Assembly (NCBI RefSeq): GCF_000622365.1
Contig: NZ_JASC01000003.1
Location: 310,001 to 374,000, forward strand
Direction of reading: 5' to 3'
DNA from: Sulfitobacter noctilucae
GTDB lineage: Bacteria; Pseudomonadota; Alphaproteobacteria; Rhodobacterales; Rhodobacteraceae
DNA: 64,000 nt
Position numbers and translations under genes: made by a program. The notes beneath the pieces are model-generated. The model had not been told where the DNA came from, ran no database searches, and was given only the letters and a program-made list of their open reading frames with translations. This document shows positions 26,863 to 35,664 of this stretch, piece by piece. The stretch's first letter is position 1. Every line of letters starts with the position of its first letter.

Positions 26863-27622
26863 AAGCGTTCCGCCCGAGATAGATTTCGCGCACCATCGGA
26901 TTCTGCCGCACCTCTTCCGGCGTGCCAGAAACCACAAGTTCACCATAGTTGAGCACGGACAACCGGGTGCCCAATTGAAACACGACGCCCATGTCGTGCT
27001 CTGTCAGGATCAGGCTGATCCCGTTATCGCGCATGATCCGGTCGATCAGATGGACGGCGGCAGCGCGGTCCGTCGGGGACATGCCAGCAGTCGGTTCGTC
27101 CAGCATCAGGATGCGGGGCCGCAAAGCGAGACTCATTGCGAGTTCGAGCCGTTTGCGGTCGCCGTGGCTGAGCATCGACGCGGGCGTGTCCCTAAGCGCG
27201 TCAAGGCCGAGAACACTAAGGAGTTCTGCCGCTTCGTCCATGACCCGCCGCGTGGCCGAGATGCGCCAAAGGCCGGGCCGCACCCCTTCGTATGCATGGC
27301 GCGCCTCGGCGGCCACCGCGACATTGTCGAGCGCGGTCATTTCCAGAAACACCCGCGCCACCTGAAATGACCGGCCCACGCCGCGCCGTACCCTGTGGAA
27401 CCCGGTGGTCCGGCTCACGTCATCGCCTTCCAGAAGAATCTGGCCCGCGGTTGGGCGCAGTTCACCCGACAACACCTTGAACAGGGTAGTCTTTCCGGCC
27501 CCGTTGGGTCCGATGATGACGTGACGCTCACCCTCTTCAAGTGTCAGTGTCACATCCTTCAAGACCTTGATCGGCCCATAGTTGAGGTGAATGCCCTCGG
27601 CGGATAGCAAAGATTGGCTCAT
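26855..27622 (-). CDS. Branched-chain-type ABC transporter ATP-binding protein (LivG-like)
   Basis: 255 residues. Walker A IGPNGAGKTT, signature segment MLSHGDRKRLELAMSLAL in which the usual LSGG reads LSHGD as is normal for LivG proteins, Walker B ILMLDEPTAGMSP, and the LivG C-terminal part GTPEEVRQNP. It energises the importer together with the LivF-like subunit. The start overlaps the livM stop by four bases, so the four transporter genes are tightly coupled. Confidence 0.93.
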   Translation of the reverse strand: MSQSLLSAEGIHLNYGPIKVLKDVTLTLEEGERHVIIGPNGAGKTTLFKVLSGELRPTAGQILLEGDDVSRTTGFHRVRRGVGRSFQVARVFLEMTALDNVAVAAEARHAYEGVRPGLWRISATRRVMDEAAELLSVLGLDALRDTPASMLSHGDRKRLELAMSLALRPRILMLDEPTAGMSPTDRAAAVHLIDRIMRDNGISLILTEHDMGVVFQLGTRLSVLNYGELVVSGTPEEVRQNPMVREIYLGRNAYA

Positions 27623-28617
27623 GGATTTTTCTCCTTTCTAACCAGCGACTTGGCGGGTTTGCGCGCAATCACCGACTTCAAAAGGCCCAACACGCCGCCA
27701 GGAACGGCGAGGACGACGGCCAGCAGCAGGCCGCCAACCATCAGATCCGATATCCCGACAAGCGTGCGGGTGTTGTATTCCAGCACGCTGAACAGCACCG
27801 CGCCGACCACCGGCCCAAAGAAGAAGGCCGTGCCGCCCAGGAGCGCAAAAAGCAGCGGCATGGTTGATTGGCTCCAATGGGCGAGGTCAGGTGTCACGAT
27901 CTGTGCCCAGGGCGCGAAAAGTGCTCCGGCCAAGGCGGTCGCCGCACCCGACAGGACCAGCGCCTGCAATCGTTTGCGGTTGATGTCCGTACCCAGGAAG
28001 TCAGCGCGCATCGGGTCGGATTTCACGGTTTGCAGGGCGCGACCAAACCGGTTCGACCACAGCACCCAAAGAATCGAGATCAGGACGGCGCAGGACAGGA
28101 TAATGAAATAATAATAGGAGTCGCCTTGGCTGAGGTCGATTTGAAACACCGCGAAGTCCAACGTCGGGCGAAAGACGCCAACCATGCCGTCGTTGCGGCC
28201 AAGGAAATCCATCTTGGTAATCAGTACGTGGATCAGTTCTCCGACGGCCAGGGTGATGACTGCGAAATAGACACCGCTTGATCGCCGCAGGGCCAGCAGG
28301 CCCGTGATGAGGGCAAGAAGCGCCCCGGCCAGACCGCTGAGCGCGATCATCAGCAGAAAGGGGATCTGCGGGACCTGGGTGATCATGTAGCCGGTTGCAT
28401 AGGCACCGGTGGCAAAGAACATGGCGTTGCCAAAGGACAGGATGCCCGCCTTTTGGAACGCGATGTTGAAGGCGATGCCAAAGACCATGTTGATTGCGAC
28501 CACGCCGCCCAGGAACACGATGCCCCGGTTGGCGACATGCGGCAGCAGGAACCCTGCCACGATCAGCAGGGCCATGACGCCTGCAAAATGTTGCGGTTTG
28601 ATGCGTGTGATGCTCAT
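27619..28617 (-). CDS. Branched-chain-type ABC transporter permease (LivM-like)
   Basis: 332 residues, with about nine to ten hydrophobic helices. NIAFQKAGILSFGNAMFFAT is the conserved LivM cytoplasmic-loop region and GSSGV-type RRSSGVYFAVITLAVGEL is also typical. It pairs with the LivH-like permease to form the membrane channel. The start overlaps the LivH-like stop by four bases and the end overlaps the LivG-like start by four. Confidence 0.92.
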   Translation of the reverse strand: MSITRIKPQHFAGVMALLIVAGFLLPHVANRGIVFLGGVVAINMVFGIAFNIAFQKAGILSFGNAMFFATGAYATGYMITQVPQIPFLLMIALSGLAGALLALITGLLALRRSSGVYFAVITLAVGELIHVLITKMDFLGRNDGMVGVFRPTLDFAVFQIDLSQGDSYYYFIILSCAVLISILWVLWSNRFGRALQTVKSDPMRADFLGTDINRKRLQALVLSGAATALAGALFAPWAQIVTPDLAHWSQSTMPLLFALLGGTAFFFGPVVGAVLFSVLEYNTRTLVGISDLMVGGLLLAVVLAVPGGVLGLLKSVIARKPAKSLVRKEKNP

Positions 28618-29498
28618 GTCGTTGCCCTGCCCAACAGCCCTTCGGGGCGTAAGATCAACACCGCGGCAATCGTGGCGAAGAACAGGACGCCGGGGTAGCT
28701 TGGCAGGTAGGTGGCGCTGATCGCCTCGACAAAGCCCAGCAGGATCGCCGCAATGAAAGCGCCACGAATTGAGCCCATGCCACCCACGATGACCACGCCA
28801 AAGGCCTGGAGGATGAAGATACCCGCCAGATCCGGTGACAGGCTTTGGTTCGCAACCAGTAGCCCCCCTGCCAGACCCGCCAGTGCGAACCCCACGATCA
28901 TCGTCCAGCGGTAGACGGACGAGACATTGATGCCCAGAACCTGGGCCATCCAGGGGTCCGCCGCGATCGCCTGAAGTGTTCGCCCGACAGATGTGTGGTT
29001 CAGCACCGCCTCGAGCACCAGAAACGTCAAAAGACCGGCCAGCACCACGAAGATCGAAAAATGCGGAAGAATCGCGCCGCCGGCAAAGAGCACACCCAGA
29101 AGGCTCTCGGGAGGGGAGACGCTGTGATAGTTCAGCCCCCAGACCAGTTTAACAAAACCGTCGCAGACCAGCAGCAGCGCGTAGGTAGCGATCAGAACAT
29201 AGACGCCCTCAAAGTTCTTCAGCCGTCGGAACACAACCTGATCCACGGCCGCCCCTGCTGTCCCCATGGCGGCGGCTGCGACAATCGCGGCCATCAGGTA
29301 GGCCCAGAGGGGCACCGTTGCGCCAAACTGTTCGAGGACCGTGTAGGCAACATAGGCACCGATCATGAAGAACCCGCCGTGCGAAAAGTTGAGCACGTGC
29401 AGGATTCCGAAAACTAGCGTCAGGCCTGATGCAATTAGAAACGTCGCCATCGACCAGATGAGCGCGTTAAAGGCGATGGTGATCAGTTCGCCAGTCAT
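28614..29498 (-). CDS. Branched-chain-type ABC transporter permease (LivH-like)
   Basis: 294 residues, highly hydrophobic with about eight helices. FGILHVLNFSHGGFFMIGAY and the late segment GIFILQAFGVVIVGGMGSIR are LivH signatures. It is the first permease of the importer, about 85 bases downstream of the periplasmic binding-protein gene; a GC-rich inverted repeat (CCGCCTGCC/GGCAGGCGG type, near 29540-29565) in that gap may stabilise the upstream binding-protein mRNA. Confidence 0.92.
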   Translation of the reverse strand: MTGELITIAFNALIWSMATFLIASGLTLVFGILHVLNFSHGGFFMIGAYVAYTVLEQFGATVPLWAYLMAAIVAAAAMGTAGAAVDQVVFRRLKNFEGVYVLIATYALLLVCDGFVKLVWGLNYHSVSPPESLLGVLFAGGAILPHFSIFVVLAGLLTFLVLEAVLNHTSVGRTLQAIAADPWMAQVLGINVSSVYRWTMIVGFALAGLAGGLLVANQSLSPDLAGIFILQAFGVVIVGGMGSIRGAFIAAILLGFVEAISATYLPSYPGVLFFATIAAVLILRPEGLLGRATT

Positions 29499-29582
29499 GG
29501 CTACCTATCCTTGTCGATCAGTTGTGTTGATGTCTGGCAGCCGCCCGCCCGGGGCAGGCGGCCGCTGAGTCACAAATAGCGG

Positions 29583-30845
29583 TCAGGTGGGGCTGCGCAG
29601 CTCGACCGCCTGGCCTGGCGATGGCGGTTCGATTACGCTGGTGCCTTCGACCTTTACGTAGTCAGTCACGGCATAGCCCTTTTCGGTATCCGGTTTTGGT
29701 TCAATATAAATCAGTTCCACGTCCTTGATCGCCTGATTGTCCTCGGCGCGCATGGTCCGCTCGCCGGTGACGGTTTGCCAGACCAATCCTTTGAGACCCG
29801 ATATCACCGCATCCGTTTCTGTTGAGCCGGCTTTCTCTATCGCCTTGGCATAGGCGTAGATGCCGGCGTGCGCCTCGGCCAACCAGCCCATCGGCGTCGT
29901 GTCACCGGTCATTTCCACATAATCGGCATAGAGTTGATCGCTCATCTCGTTGCCCTTGTTGGTTTCATGATACCAGTGGATACCGGTCCAATGCGGCGGC
30001 GTCTGGGTACCCAGCGCACCTGCCACGATGAATTCATTCGCGGAATCCATCAAGATGCGATCCTCGAACAATCTGTAGGGCTTGGCTTGCTGGAACAGCG
30101 TTACTGAATCGCCCCCATAGGTGGAGTTGTAGATCCCCTTGGCAGAGCTGCGGGCGGCTTGGGTGATGAAGCTGCGGTAATCGCCTGCGCCGTAGGGCAC
30201 GATGATGGGGTCGATGATCTCGGGCTGGACGCCCGCGATGTCGGGGTAGAATTCCAATAGCCCGTCCACAAAGACAGCCCAAGTTGTGCGACCATATTCG
30301 TGATCAGGAATGATCCCAGTCCAGCTTGTCACTTCGGGCTGACGCTCTGCCATGAGTTGCGCCTGCGCCCGCATCCTCATGTAGGGGCCGTCACCCGGCC
30401 GGAACACGTGCTTGTTGTAATTCTCATGATTGATCTTTTCCGAACCCGCACCGCAGGTTATGACCACGCCTCCTTCTTGAGACATCAACGGCCCCATCGC
30501 CAATGCCACGGCGGAGGATATTGTGCCAATCTGCAAGTGCGCACCCAGACCGATCAGTTCGCGCGCGGCGGCGGTGGCGTCGGCGGGATTGGCTCGGTCG
30601 TCGCGAACCTCCAGCACCAGTTCGCGCCCCATCACGCCGCCTTGCGCGTTAATCTGGTTTACGGCGATCTTGCAGCCGTTCAGCACAAAGCTGCCGATGA
30701 ATTCTTGCGGGCCGCTCAGCGATGTGACCACGCCGATCTTGATCGGCTCGTCCGATTGCGCCCAAGCGGTCCGCGTCAGGAACGGCGCTGTCAGGGCCGA
30801 AGCCCCCAACCCCCCAATGACGGTTCTTCTCTTCAAGTGGGTCAT
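29583..30845 (-). CDS. Periplasmic substrate-binding protein of the HAAT family
   Basis: 420 residues from ATG 30845, preceded by GAGGAGG. The signal region MTHLKRRTVIGGLGAS has a twin-arginine-like KRRTVIG, with cleavage likely after TAWA. The mature part begins EPIKIGVVTSLSGPQEFIG, as in Leu/Ile/Val-type receptors that bind amino acids, amides, aromatic acids or dicarboxylates. It delivers the ligand to the adjacent Liv-type permease. A Tat-like leader on such a receptor is known in some roseobacters, but Sec export is also possible. Confidence 0.9.
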   Translation of the reverse strand: MTHLKRRTVIGGLGASALTAPFLTRTAWAQSDEPIKIGVVTSLSGPQEFIGSFVLNGCKIAVNQINAQGGVMGRELVLEVRDDRANPADATAAARELIGLGAHLQIGTISSAVALAMGPLMSQEGGVVITCGAGSEKINHENYNKHVFRPGDGPYMRMRAQAQLMAERQPEVTSWTGIIPDHEYGRTTWAVFVDGLLEFYPDIAGVQPEIIDPIIVPYGAGDYRSFITQAARSSAKGIYNSTYGGDSVTLFQQAKPYRLFEDRILMDSANEFIVAGALGTQTPPHWTGIHWYHETNKGNEMSDQLYADYVEMTGDTTPMGWLAEAHAGIYAYAKAIEKAGSTETDAVISGLKGLVWQTVTGERTMRAEDNQAIKDVELIYIEPKPDTEKGYAVTDYVKVEGTSVIEPPSPGQAVELRSPT

Positions 30846-30924
30846 GCTATCCTCCTCAGTGGTGATGCGTACGTCGCGCACGCGGCTATCCATCCCGTCC
30901 TGCCTCCCCAGGTGACGGGATCGG

Positions 30925-31722
30925 TCACTTTCCGGTAAACTGGGGTTCTCTCTTATTGCGATAGGCATCCACGGCCTCGCGGTGGTCCGCGCTGACATTG
31001 GAAACCGTTTCATACGCAAGCCCCGCGTCGAAGGAAGCGTGCATCGCCTGCTTAAGCTGAAGGTTAGTGGCCACCTTGGTCCAGACAATCGCCTTGAGCG
31101 GCCCCTTGGCAAAACGCTTAGCCAGGCCATAGACCTCGTCCTCCAACGCATCGGCCGGGACCACCTTAGTGATCAGGCCGATACGCTCGGCTTCTGCGGC
31201 GGTCATCAGGTCACCGGTCATCAGATAGTATTTTGCCTTGGCGTACCCAATGTTCTGCGGCCAGAGCACAGCCCCGCCATCGCCGGCCACCAGACCCATG
31301 ACAACATGGGGGTCGCCGATCTTCGCCTGGTCACTTGAGATGATGACATCGCAAAGCAGGGCAATCGTCGCACCGAGCCCCACCGCATGACCATTCATCA
31401 TGCAGATCACAGGCTTGTCGAGGTCAAGCAGGTTGAACACGATGTCGCGCGCCTCGCGGCCGGTCCTTTCGAACTGGCCGGGGTCGTCGATCCCTTCTTG
31501 CATCCAGTTGATGTCGCCCCCTGCAGAGAACGCCTTGCCAGCGCCGGTCACGACGACTACGTCGACATCGTCGTCGTGCCGCACATCAGCAAAGATGCAT
31601 GAGACCTCCTGATGGAGAGTGGCGTCCGTTGCATTCATCTGTTCGGGCCGGTTCAGGGTCACAGTCATGATCCGGTCGCCCAGATCGCATCGGATCGTCT
31701 TGTAGTGATCATAGTTCATCAT
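30925..31722 (-). CDS. Crotonase (enoyl-CoA hydratase/isomerase) family protein
   Basis: 265 residues from ATG 31722. The crotonase oxyanion-hole segments are present (GKAFSAGGDINWM, NGHAVGLGATIALLCDVI). The two glutamates that act in classical enoyl-CoA hydratases are replaced: the position in C-E-L-A is Thr in GATIAL, and the Pro-Glu position reads GDPHVVMG. It is therefore either a hydratase subgroup using other residues or an isomerase or hydrolase-like crotonase. It sits 26 bases after the second dehydrogenase and is probably the next step after dehydrogenation. Confidence 0.85.
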   Translation of the reverse strand: MMNYDHYKTIRCDLGDRIMTVTLNRPEQMNATDATLHQEVSCIFADVRHDDDVDVVVVTGAGKAFSAGGDINWMQEGIDDPGQFERTGREARDIVFNLLDLDKPVICMMNGHAVGLGATIALLCDVIISSDQAKIGDPHVVMGLVAGDGGAVLWPQNIGYAKAKYYLMTGDLMTAAEAERIGLITKVVPADALEDEVYGLAKRFAKGPLKAIVWTKVATNLQLKQAMHASFDAGLAYETVSNVSADHREAVDAYRNKREPQFTGK

Positions 31723-31748
31723 CGAAATTCTCCCAAACTTTCTGTTTC

Positions 31749-32852
31749 TCAGGGCCGCAGTTGGCGATACTTTTCCGCGTGCCAATCGGCGTCCCCGAAC
31801 ATTGTCTCGCTCAGCATTAACCGGCGAAAATAGCGGCTTATCCTCAGGTCGTCTGTCATGCCGATGCCGCCATGAAGCTGCACAGCTTCCTGCGACACAT
31901 AGCGGGCGGCGCGGGCGCAAACGATCTTGGCTAAGGCAATTGCGCGCGCCTCGCGCGCTGTGCCTTGGGCATCGAGGGCGGCTTCCAGCGTCGATTGCGC
32001 CTCTTCGAGATGCATCAGCATGTCGACCATGCGGTGCTGCAACACCTGAAACTGCGACAACGGCTGGCCGAACTGCTTGCGTGTCTGCAGATAGGTTTCC
32101 GTCTCAGCAATCAGGACGTCCATCGCGCCGATTGCCTCGGCGCAGACAAGCAGCGCCGCGCCGTCCAGCACCCGAGAGACCAGCGCGTCGACATCCGCCC
32201 CTTCGGCAAGGTCGGCATCAGTGGGCAGGCGGCATCCCTCAAAACGGGCCGTTCCCAAACGCCGTTGGTCCACCGACCGGTGCTGATCCAGGGTCAGGCC
32301 CCTTGTGTCAGGCGTCACGGCGAGCAGGGCCATCCGGCCTGCTGCATCCCGTGCCGTCACCAAAAGCACATCCGCGCCGACCACGTCGAGCACTGGCGCC
32401 TTGGCCGCATTCAGGTCCAACGTGTCGTCCACGGGCCGCAGCGTGCTGTCGGACAAGCCCCGGTCGAACCCGGCATCACGTTCGTAATGGCACAAGACGG
32501 CTGTTTTTTCGCCGTTCATGATCTGCGCCAGCAACGTGTCGGCCGCCGGTGTCCCCAGCCGCGCCAGCAGGGGCGCAGTGATGCCGCCTATTGACAGGAC
32601 AGGCTCAGAGACAAGACCCCTTCCGACGGCCTGCATGATCCCGGCCATTTCGGCCAGATCGCCGCCGGTGCCATCCTTGTCCTCCGGCACCATGGCACCC
32701 AGCCACCCCTGCTGTGCGATCGCATCGTGCAGAACGGCATCAAAGCCGGTTGCGCTGTCGCGTCCCGCTTTTTCACGATCCTCGCCATAGTTCTCATCGA
32801 CCCACTTGAATGCGTGGTCACGTAGTATTTCTGCGTCTGTAGGCTCTAACAT
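31749..32852 (-). CDS. Acyl-CoA dehydrogenase family protein (short)
   Basis: 367 residues from ATG 32852; a TTG two codons earlier would overlap the upstream stop. The fold is recognisable in the C-terminal domain (RKQFGQPLSQFQVLQHRMVD, QLHGGIGMTDDLRISRY), but the usual Y-E-G catalytic segment is absent and the central domain is divergent. It directly follows another dehydrogenase with a two-base gap. Paired dehydrogenases of this kind often form heterotetramers with one active subunit, as in steroid and pimelate degradation; that arrangement is inferred here. Confidence 0.85.
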   Translation of the reverse strand: MLEPTDAEILRDHAFKWVDENYGEDREKAGRDSATGFDAVLHDAIAQQGWLGAMVPEDKDGTGGDLAEMAGIMQAVGRGLVSEPVLSIGGITAPLLARLGTPAADTLLAQIMNGEKTAVLCHYERDAGFDRGLSDSTLRPVDDTLDLNAAKAPVLDVVGADVLLVTARDAAGRMALLAVTPDTRGLTLDQHRSVDQRRLGTARFEGCRLPTDADLAEGADVDALVSRVLDGAALLVCAEAIGAMDVLIAETETYLQTRKQFGQPLSQFQVLQHRMVDMLMHLEEAQSTLEAALDAQGTAREARAIALAKIVCARAARYVSQEAVQLHGGIGMTDDLRISRYFRRLMLSETMFGDADWHAEKYRQLRP

Positions 32853-32854
32853 GC

Positions 32855-34045
32855 TCAAAACCCGAACCTCGCCTTTGATACGATATTTCGCTGAATCTCG
32901 TTTGAGCCGCCGTAGATGCTGGCGGCGCGTTGCGTCAGGTGTTCGCGCAAAAGCCCCGACATTTCTGCGTTGGGGTCAGGGGCCTCGTTCGTACCGTCGA
33001 ACATCTCCACGGTCTCCAGCGGCATTCCTGATCGGGCCGCGACCCGCGTCGCCAGCGCGGTGATTGACTGCAACAGTTCCGATCCGCGTATCTTGAGCAG
33101 CGATGCCTCGAAACCGGGTTGCTGCCCCTGCGCCGCCCGTTTCAGAAGGCGCGTGCAGAATGCTTCGAGCGTTTCCAGCGCGATTTCCGTTTCGGTGAAG
33201 GCATTGGCGAAAACCGGGGTATCCAAAAGCGGTTTCCCGCCTTCACGTGCGTCACCTGCAATCTGTCTCACCTGATCCAGCAGTCGGCGCGATTTACCTG
33301 TTTCGGCCACGATCAAACGCTCGGTGGACAGCAGGAATTTCGCTATCTCCCAACCGGCCCCTTCGGCACCGACAAGGTTGTCTATCGGCACTCTTACATC
33401 TTCCAGAAATACCTCGTTGACGTGATGCCGCATGTCCATTGTCACGATGGGCCGGATGGTCACGCCGGGCTGGTTCATGTCCAGCAGCAGGAATGAGATG
33501 CCCTTTTGCGGGCGGTCCTCGTCAGAGGTGCGGACAAGGCAGAACATCATGTCCGCCCAATGCGCGTAACTGGTCCAGAGCTTTTGGCCGTTGACGATAT
33601 AGCTGTCACCATCGCGTGCCGCGCGTGTCTTGAGCCCGGCCAGGTCCGATCCGGCACCGGGTTCGGAGTACCCCTGACACCAAGCGGTTCGCGAAGAAAT
33701 GATAGCTGGCAAAAACCGCTGCTTTTGGTCGTCTGACCCGTATTCTGCGATGACCGGGCCGACATAAGCAGGACCAAACGGCAGGATCCAGGGCGCGCCC
33801 GCCTCTGCCAATGCCTGCTCTAATGCATAGCGCTTGAGCGGTGACCAGCCTGCGCCGCCGTCCTCTTTCGACCAATGCGCGCAGTACCATCCCTTGTTCT
33901 CGAGTATCTTTTGCCAACGGACGAAATCGTCCTTTTCCAACTCTGCGTTCAGGCGAACTTTTTCGGCGATGTCTGACGGCAGATTCGATTCGACGAAGGT
34001 CATGACCTCCTGCTTGAACTCGGCAAGCGCTTGAAGCGTTTCCAT
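32855..34045 (-). CDS. Acyl-CoA dehydrogenase family protein
   Basis: 396 residues, full length. FAD-dependent dehydrogenation of an acyl-CoA to the 2-enoyl-CoA with electrons passed to ETF. Landmarks are CQGYSEPGAGSDLAGLKTRA, VNGQKLWTSYAHWADMMFCL, and the C-terminal ASIYGGSNEIQRNIV, which carries Gly where medium-chain enzymes have the catalytic Glu (YEG). It is the first gene of the ten-gene operon running down to the TetR gene. The promoter and a candidate operator lie in the AT-rich region just upstream. Confidence 0.9.
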   Translation of the reverse strand: METLQALAEFKQEVMTFVESNLPSDIAEKVRLNAELEKDDFVRWQKILENKGWYCAHWSKEDGGAGWSPLKRYALEQALAEAGAPWILPFGPAYVGPVIAEYGSDDQKQRFLPAIISSRTAWCQGYSEPGAGSDLAGLKTRAARDGDSYIVNGQKLWTSYAHWADMMFCLVRTSDEDRPQKGISFLLLDMNQPGVTIRPIVTMDMRHHVNEVFLEDVRVPIDNLVGAEGAGWEIAKFLLSTERLIVAETGKSRRLLDQVRQIAGDAREGGKPLLDTPVFANAFTETEIALETLEAFCTRLLKRAAQGQQPGFEASLLKIRGSELLQSITALATRVAARSGMPLETVEMFDGTNEAPDPNAEMSGLLREHLTQRAASIYGGSNEIQRNIVSKARFGF

Positions 34046-34067
34046 CCCTGCATCCTCCCAAACACAA

Positions 34068-34096
34068 AATATGATTTATGAATCACTAATCATATT
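34068..34096. promoter_or_regulatory. Candidate operator: 9-bp inverted repeat upstream of the acyl-CoA operon
   Basis: AATATGATT (34068-34076) and AATCATATT (34088-34096) form a perfect inverted repeat with an 11-base spacer, 23 bases upstream of the first dehydrogenase start. The AT-rich symmetry and location fit a TetR-family binding site controlling the operon whose last gene is a TetR regulator. The same repeat was not seen in front of the TetR gene itself. Confidence 0.55.
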
Positions 34097-34164
34097 ATTT
34101 TTGAGATTGTCAACGGGTTTGCAAAAAAGCAAACAAAGATAGGTTCTGTAATTGGAGGTACATT

Positions 34165-34497
34165 GGGCTTTGTTGCACAAACGAGTTGAGGGATTCATCT
34201 CGCCAATCCAGCATGATAGCTTGAGCACATGAGCAGCTGGGCCCCTACGAAGTACAAGACCACGAACTGGTCGACTTACAATGACAGCTTGAAGCGACGT
34301 GGGTCGCTATCAATCTGGTTTGATCCTCAGATGATCTGGATACCGCCACCGACGGGCAAACGCGGTCGGCGGCAACAATTCAGTGACGCCGCGATCCAGG
34401 CCTGCCTGACACTGAAGGTGTTGTTCGGCATGCCGCTCCGGCAGACGACAGGCTTCGTTGAGAGCTTGCTGAAGTTGGTATGGTTGGGCTGGGAAGT
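34165..34497 (+). mobile_element. IS5-family insertion sequence, left fragment
   Basis: The left end GGGCTTTGTTGCACAAA is the characteristic terminus of many IS5-family elements. Only the first 333 bases remain; the rest is replaced by the IS3-family element that starts at 34497. No right half of an IS5 transposase was found on the other side of the IS3 element, so the remainder has been lost. Confidence 0.8.
34229..34496 (+). pseudogene. IS5-family transposase, truncated after about 89 residues
   Basis: Begins MSSWAPTKYKTTNWSTYNDS and then KRRGSLSIWFDP, GKRGRRQQFSDAAIQ, PLRQTTGFVESLL, the N-terminal region of IS5-family (IS903/IS427-like) transposases. The frame runs into the neighbouring IS3 element after GWEV, before the first catalytic aspartate. 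It is non-functional. Confidence 0.85.
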
Positions 34498-34534
34498 GGA
34501 CCTGTCCCGCTTTAGTGCCGCCCCAAGTGCTCGT

Positions 34535-35392
34535 TTAAGCCACCTTGCGTTCTAAAGCGACCGGGCTTTTCCAACCCAATGCTGAGTGTCGGCGACGCGG
34601 ATTGTAGAAGCCATTTATGTATTCGAAGATCGCCATCTCGGCTTTCCGTCGCGTTTCCCAAGGATGCCGCCAGATCAGCTCAGCTTTAATGGTTTTGAAG
34701 AAGGTCTCGACTGCCGCATTGTCATAGCAATTGCCTTTGCCGCTCATCGACACCTTGAAGCCATGCTTGCGCAAGATTTTCTGATAGTCGTGAGAACAAT
34801 ATTGGCTGCCACGATCCGTGTGGTGGATGCAGTCCTTCGGCGGTGACCGGAATGCGATGGCCATCTTCAATGCTCTGATTGCCAAGTCGCGTTTCATGCG
34901 GTTGCTAACAGCCCAACCAATGACACGGCGTGAGTGCAGGTCCAGTATCACAGCCAGATACAGCCAGCCCTCGCGGGTCCAAACGTAGCTGATATCGCCT
35001 GCCCATTTCTGATTGGGCGCATCAGCGGTGAAGTCCCGATCCAGTAAGTTGGGCGCGATGTTGAACTTATGGTCGCTGTCCGTGGTCACTTTGTGTTTGC
35101 AGGTTCTTACGACTGATATGCGGTTCTGGCGCATCAGCCTACCTACGCGGCGGTGCCCCACATTCAGACCAATCTCTTTCAGCTCTTCGGTCATTCGTGG
35201 CCTGCCATAACTGCCCAAGCTGAGACGGGACTGTTCCTTGATGTGGACCAGCGTGACCAGATCAGATCGCTGTCTGCGACTGGCCGGTCGATTGCGGAAT
35301 GCTCGTAAACCACGTGAACTGACATCCATGACCTTGCAAAGACGCGCCATTTCGAAAGCTCCCGTGTGTTCTTCAATAAACCTGAACCTCAT
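34535..35392 (-). CDS. IS3-family transposase OrfB (DDE domain)
   Basis: 285 residues. The rve/DDE integrase core is complete: first Asp in NQKWAGDISYVW, second Asp in HHTDRGSQYC, Glu in NAAVETFFKTIK, with the IS3-typical N-P-R-RRHSALG near the end. OrfB is normally produced as an OrfAB fusion by -1 frameshifting; the stretch TTAAAAAAAGC in orfA (about 35429) provides the slippery A-run and the -1 frame is open from there into this gene. The ATG at 35392 overlaps the orfA stop. Confidence 0.93.
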   Translation of the reverse strand: MRFRFIEEHTGAFEMARLCKVMDVSSRGLRAFRNRPASRRQRSDLVTLVHIKEQSRLSLGSYGRPRMTEELKEIGLNVGHRRVGRLMRQNRISVVRTCKHKVTTDSDHKFNIAPNLLDRDFTADAPNQKWAGDISYVWTREGWLYLAVILDLHSRRVIGWAVSNRMKRDLAIRALKMAIAFRSPPKDCIHHTDRGSQYCSHDYQKILRKHGFKVSMSGKGNCYDNAAVETFFKTIKAELIWRHPWETRRKAEMAIFEYINGFYNPRRRHSALGWKSPVALERKVA

Positions 35393-35664
35393 GGCTTTTG
35401 GCCCGCGAAGAACTGCGTTGCTTTTTTTAAGATCTCCCTCTCCTCCTTGAGAATACGGTTCTCGCGCCGAAGCCGGTCATTCTCCTTGGCAAGGCTCAAA
35501 TCCTCTTTCGACACCACATCCGTGTCTCTATGCGCAGTAATCCACTTGTTCAGCGTCGACATGCCGACACCCAGATCGTCGGCCACCTGCTTGCGCGTTA
35601 GCCCACTGGTCAGCGCGATACGCACTGCATCTTGCCGGAATTCGTCCGTCCGTTTCAGTCCCAT
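35389..35664 (-). CDS. IS3-family transposase OrfA
   Basis: 91 residues. An N-terminal helix-turn-helix (RKQVADDLGVGMSTLNKW) is followed by a leucine-zipper coiled coil (LAKENDRLRRENRILKEERE), the usual OrfA layout for terminal-repeat binding and multimerisation. Its last codons carry the A-rich frameshift site. The stop overlaps the OrfB start by four bases. Confidence 0.93.
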   Translation of the reverse strand: MGLKRTDEFRQDAVRIALTSGLTRKQVADDLGVGMSTLNKWITAHRDTDVVSKEDLSLAKENDRLRRENRILKEEREILKKATQFFAGQKP

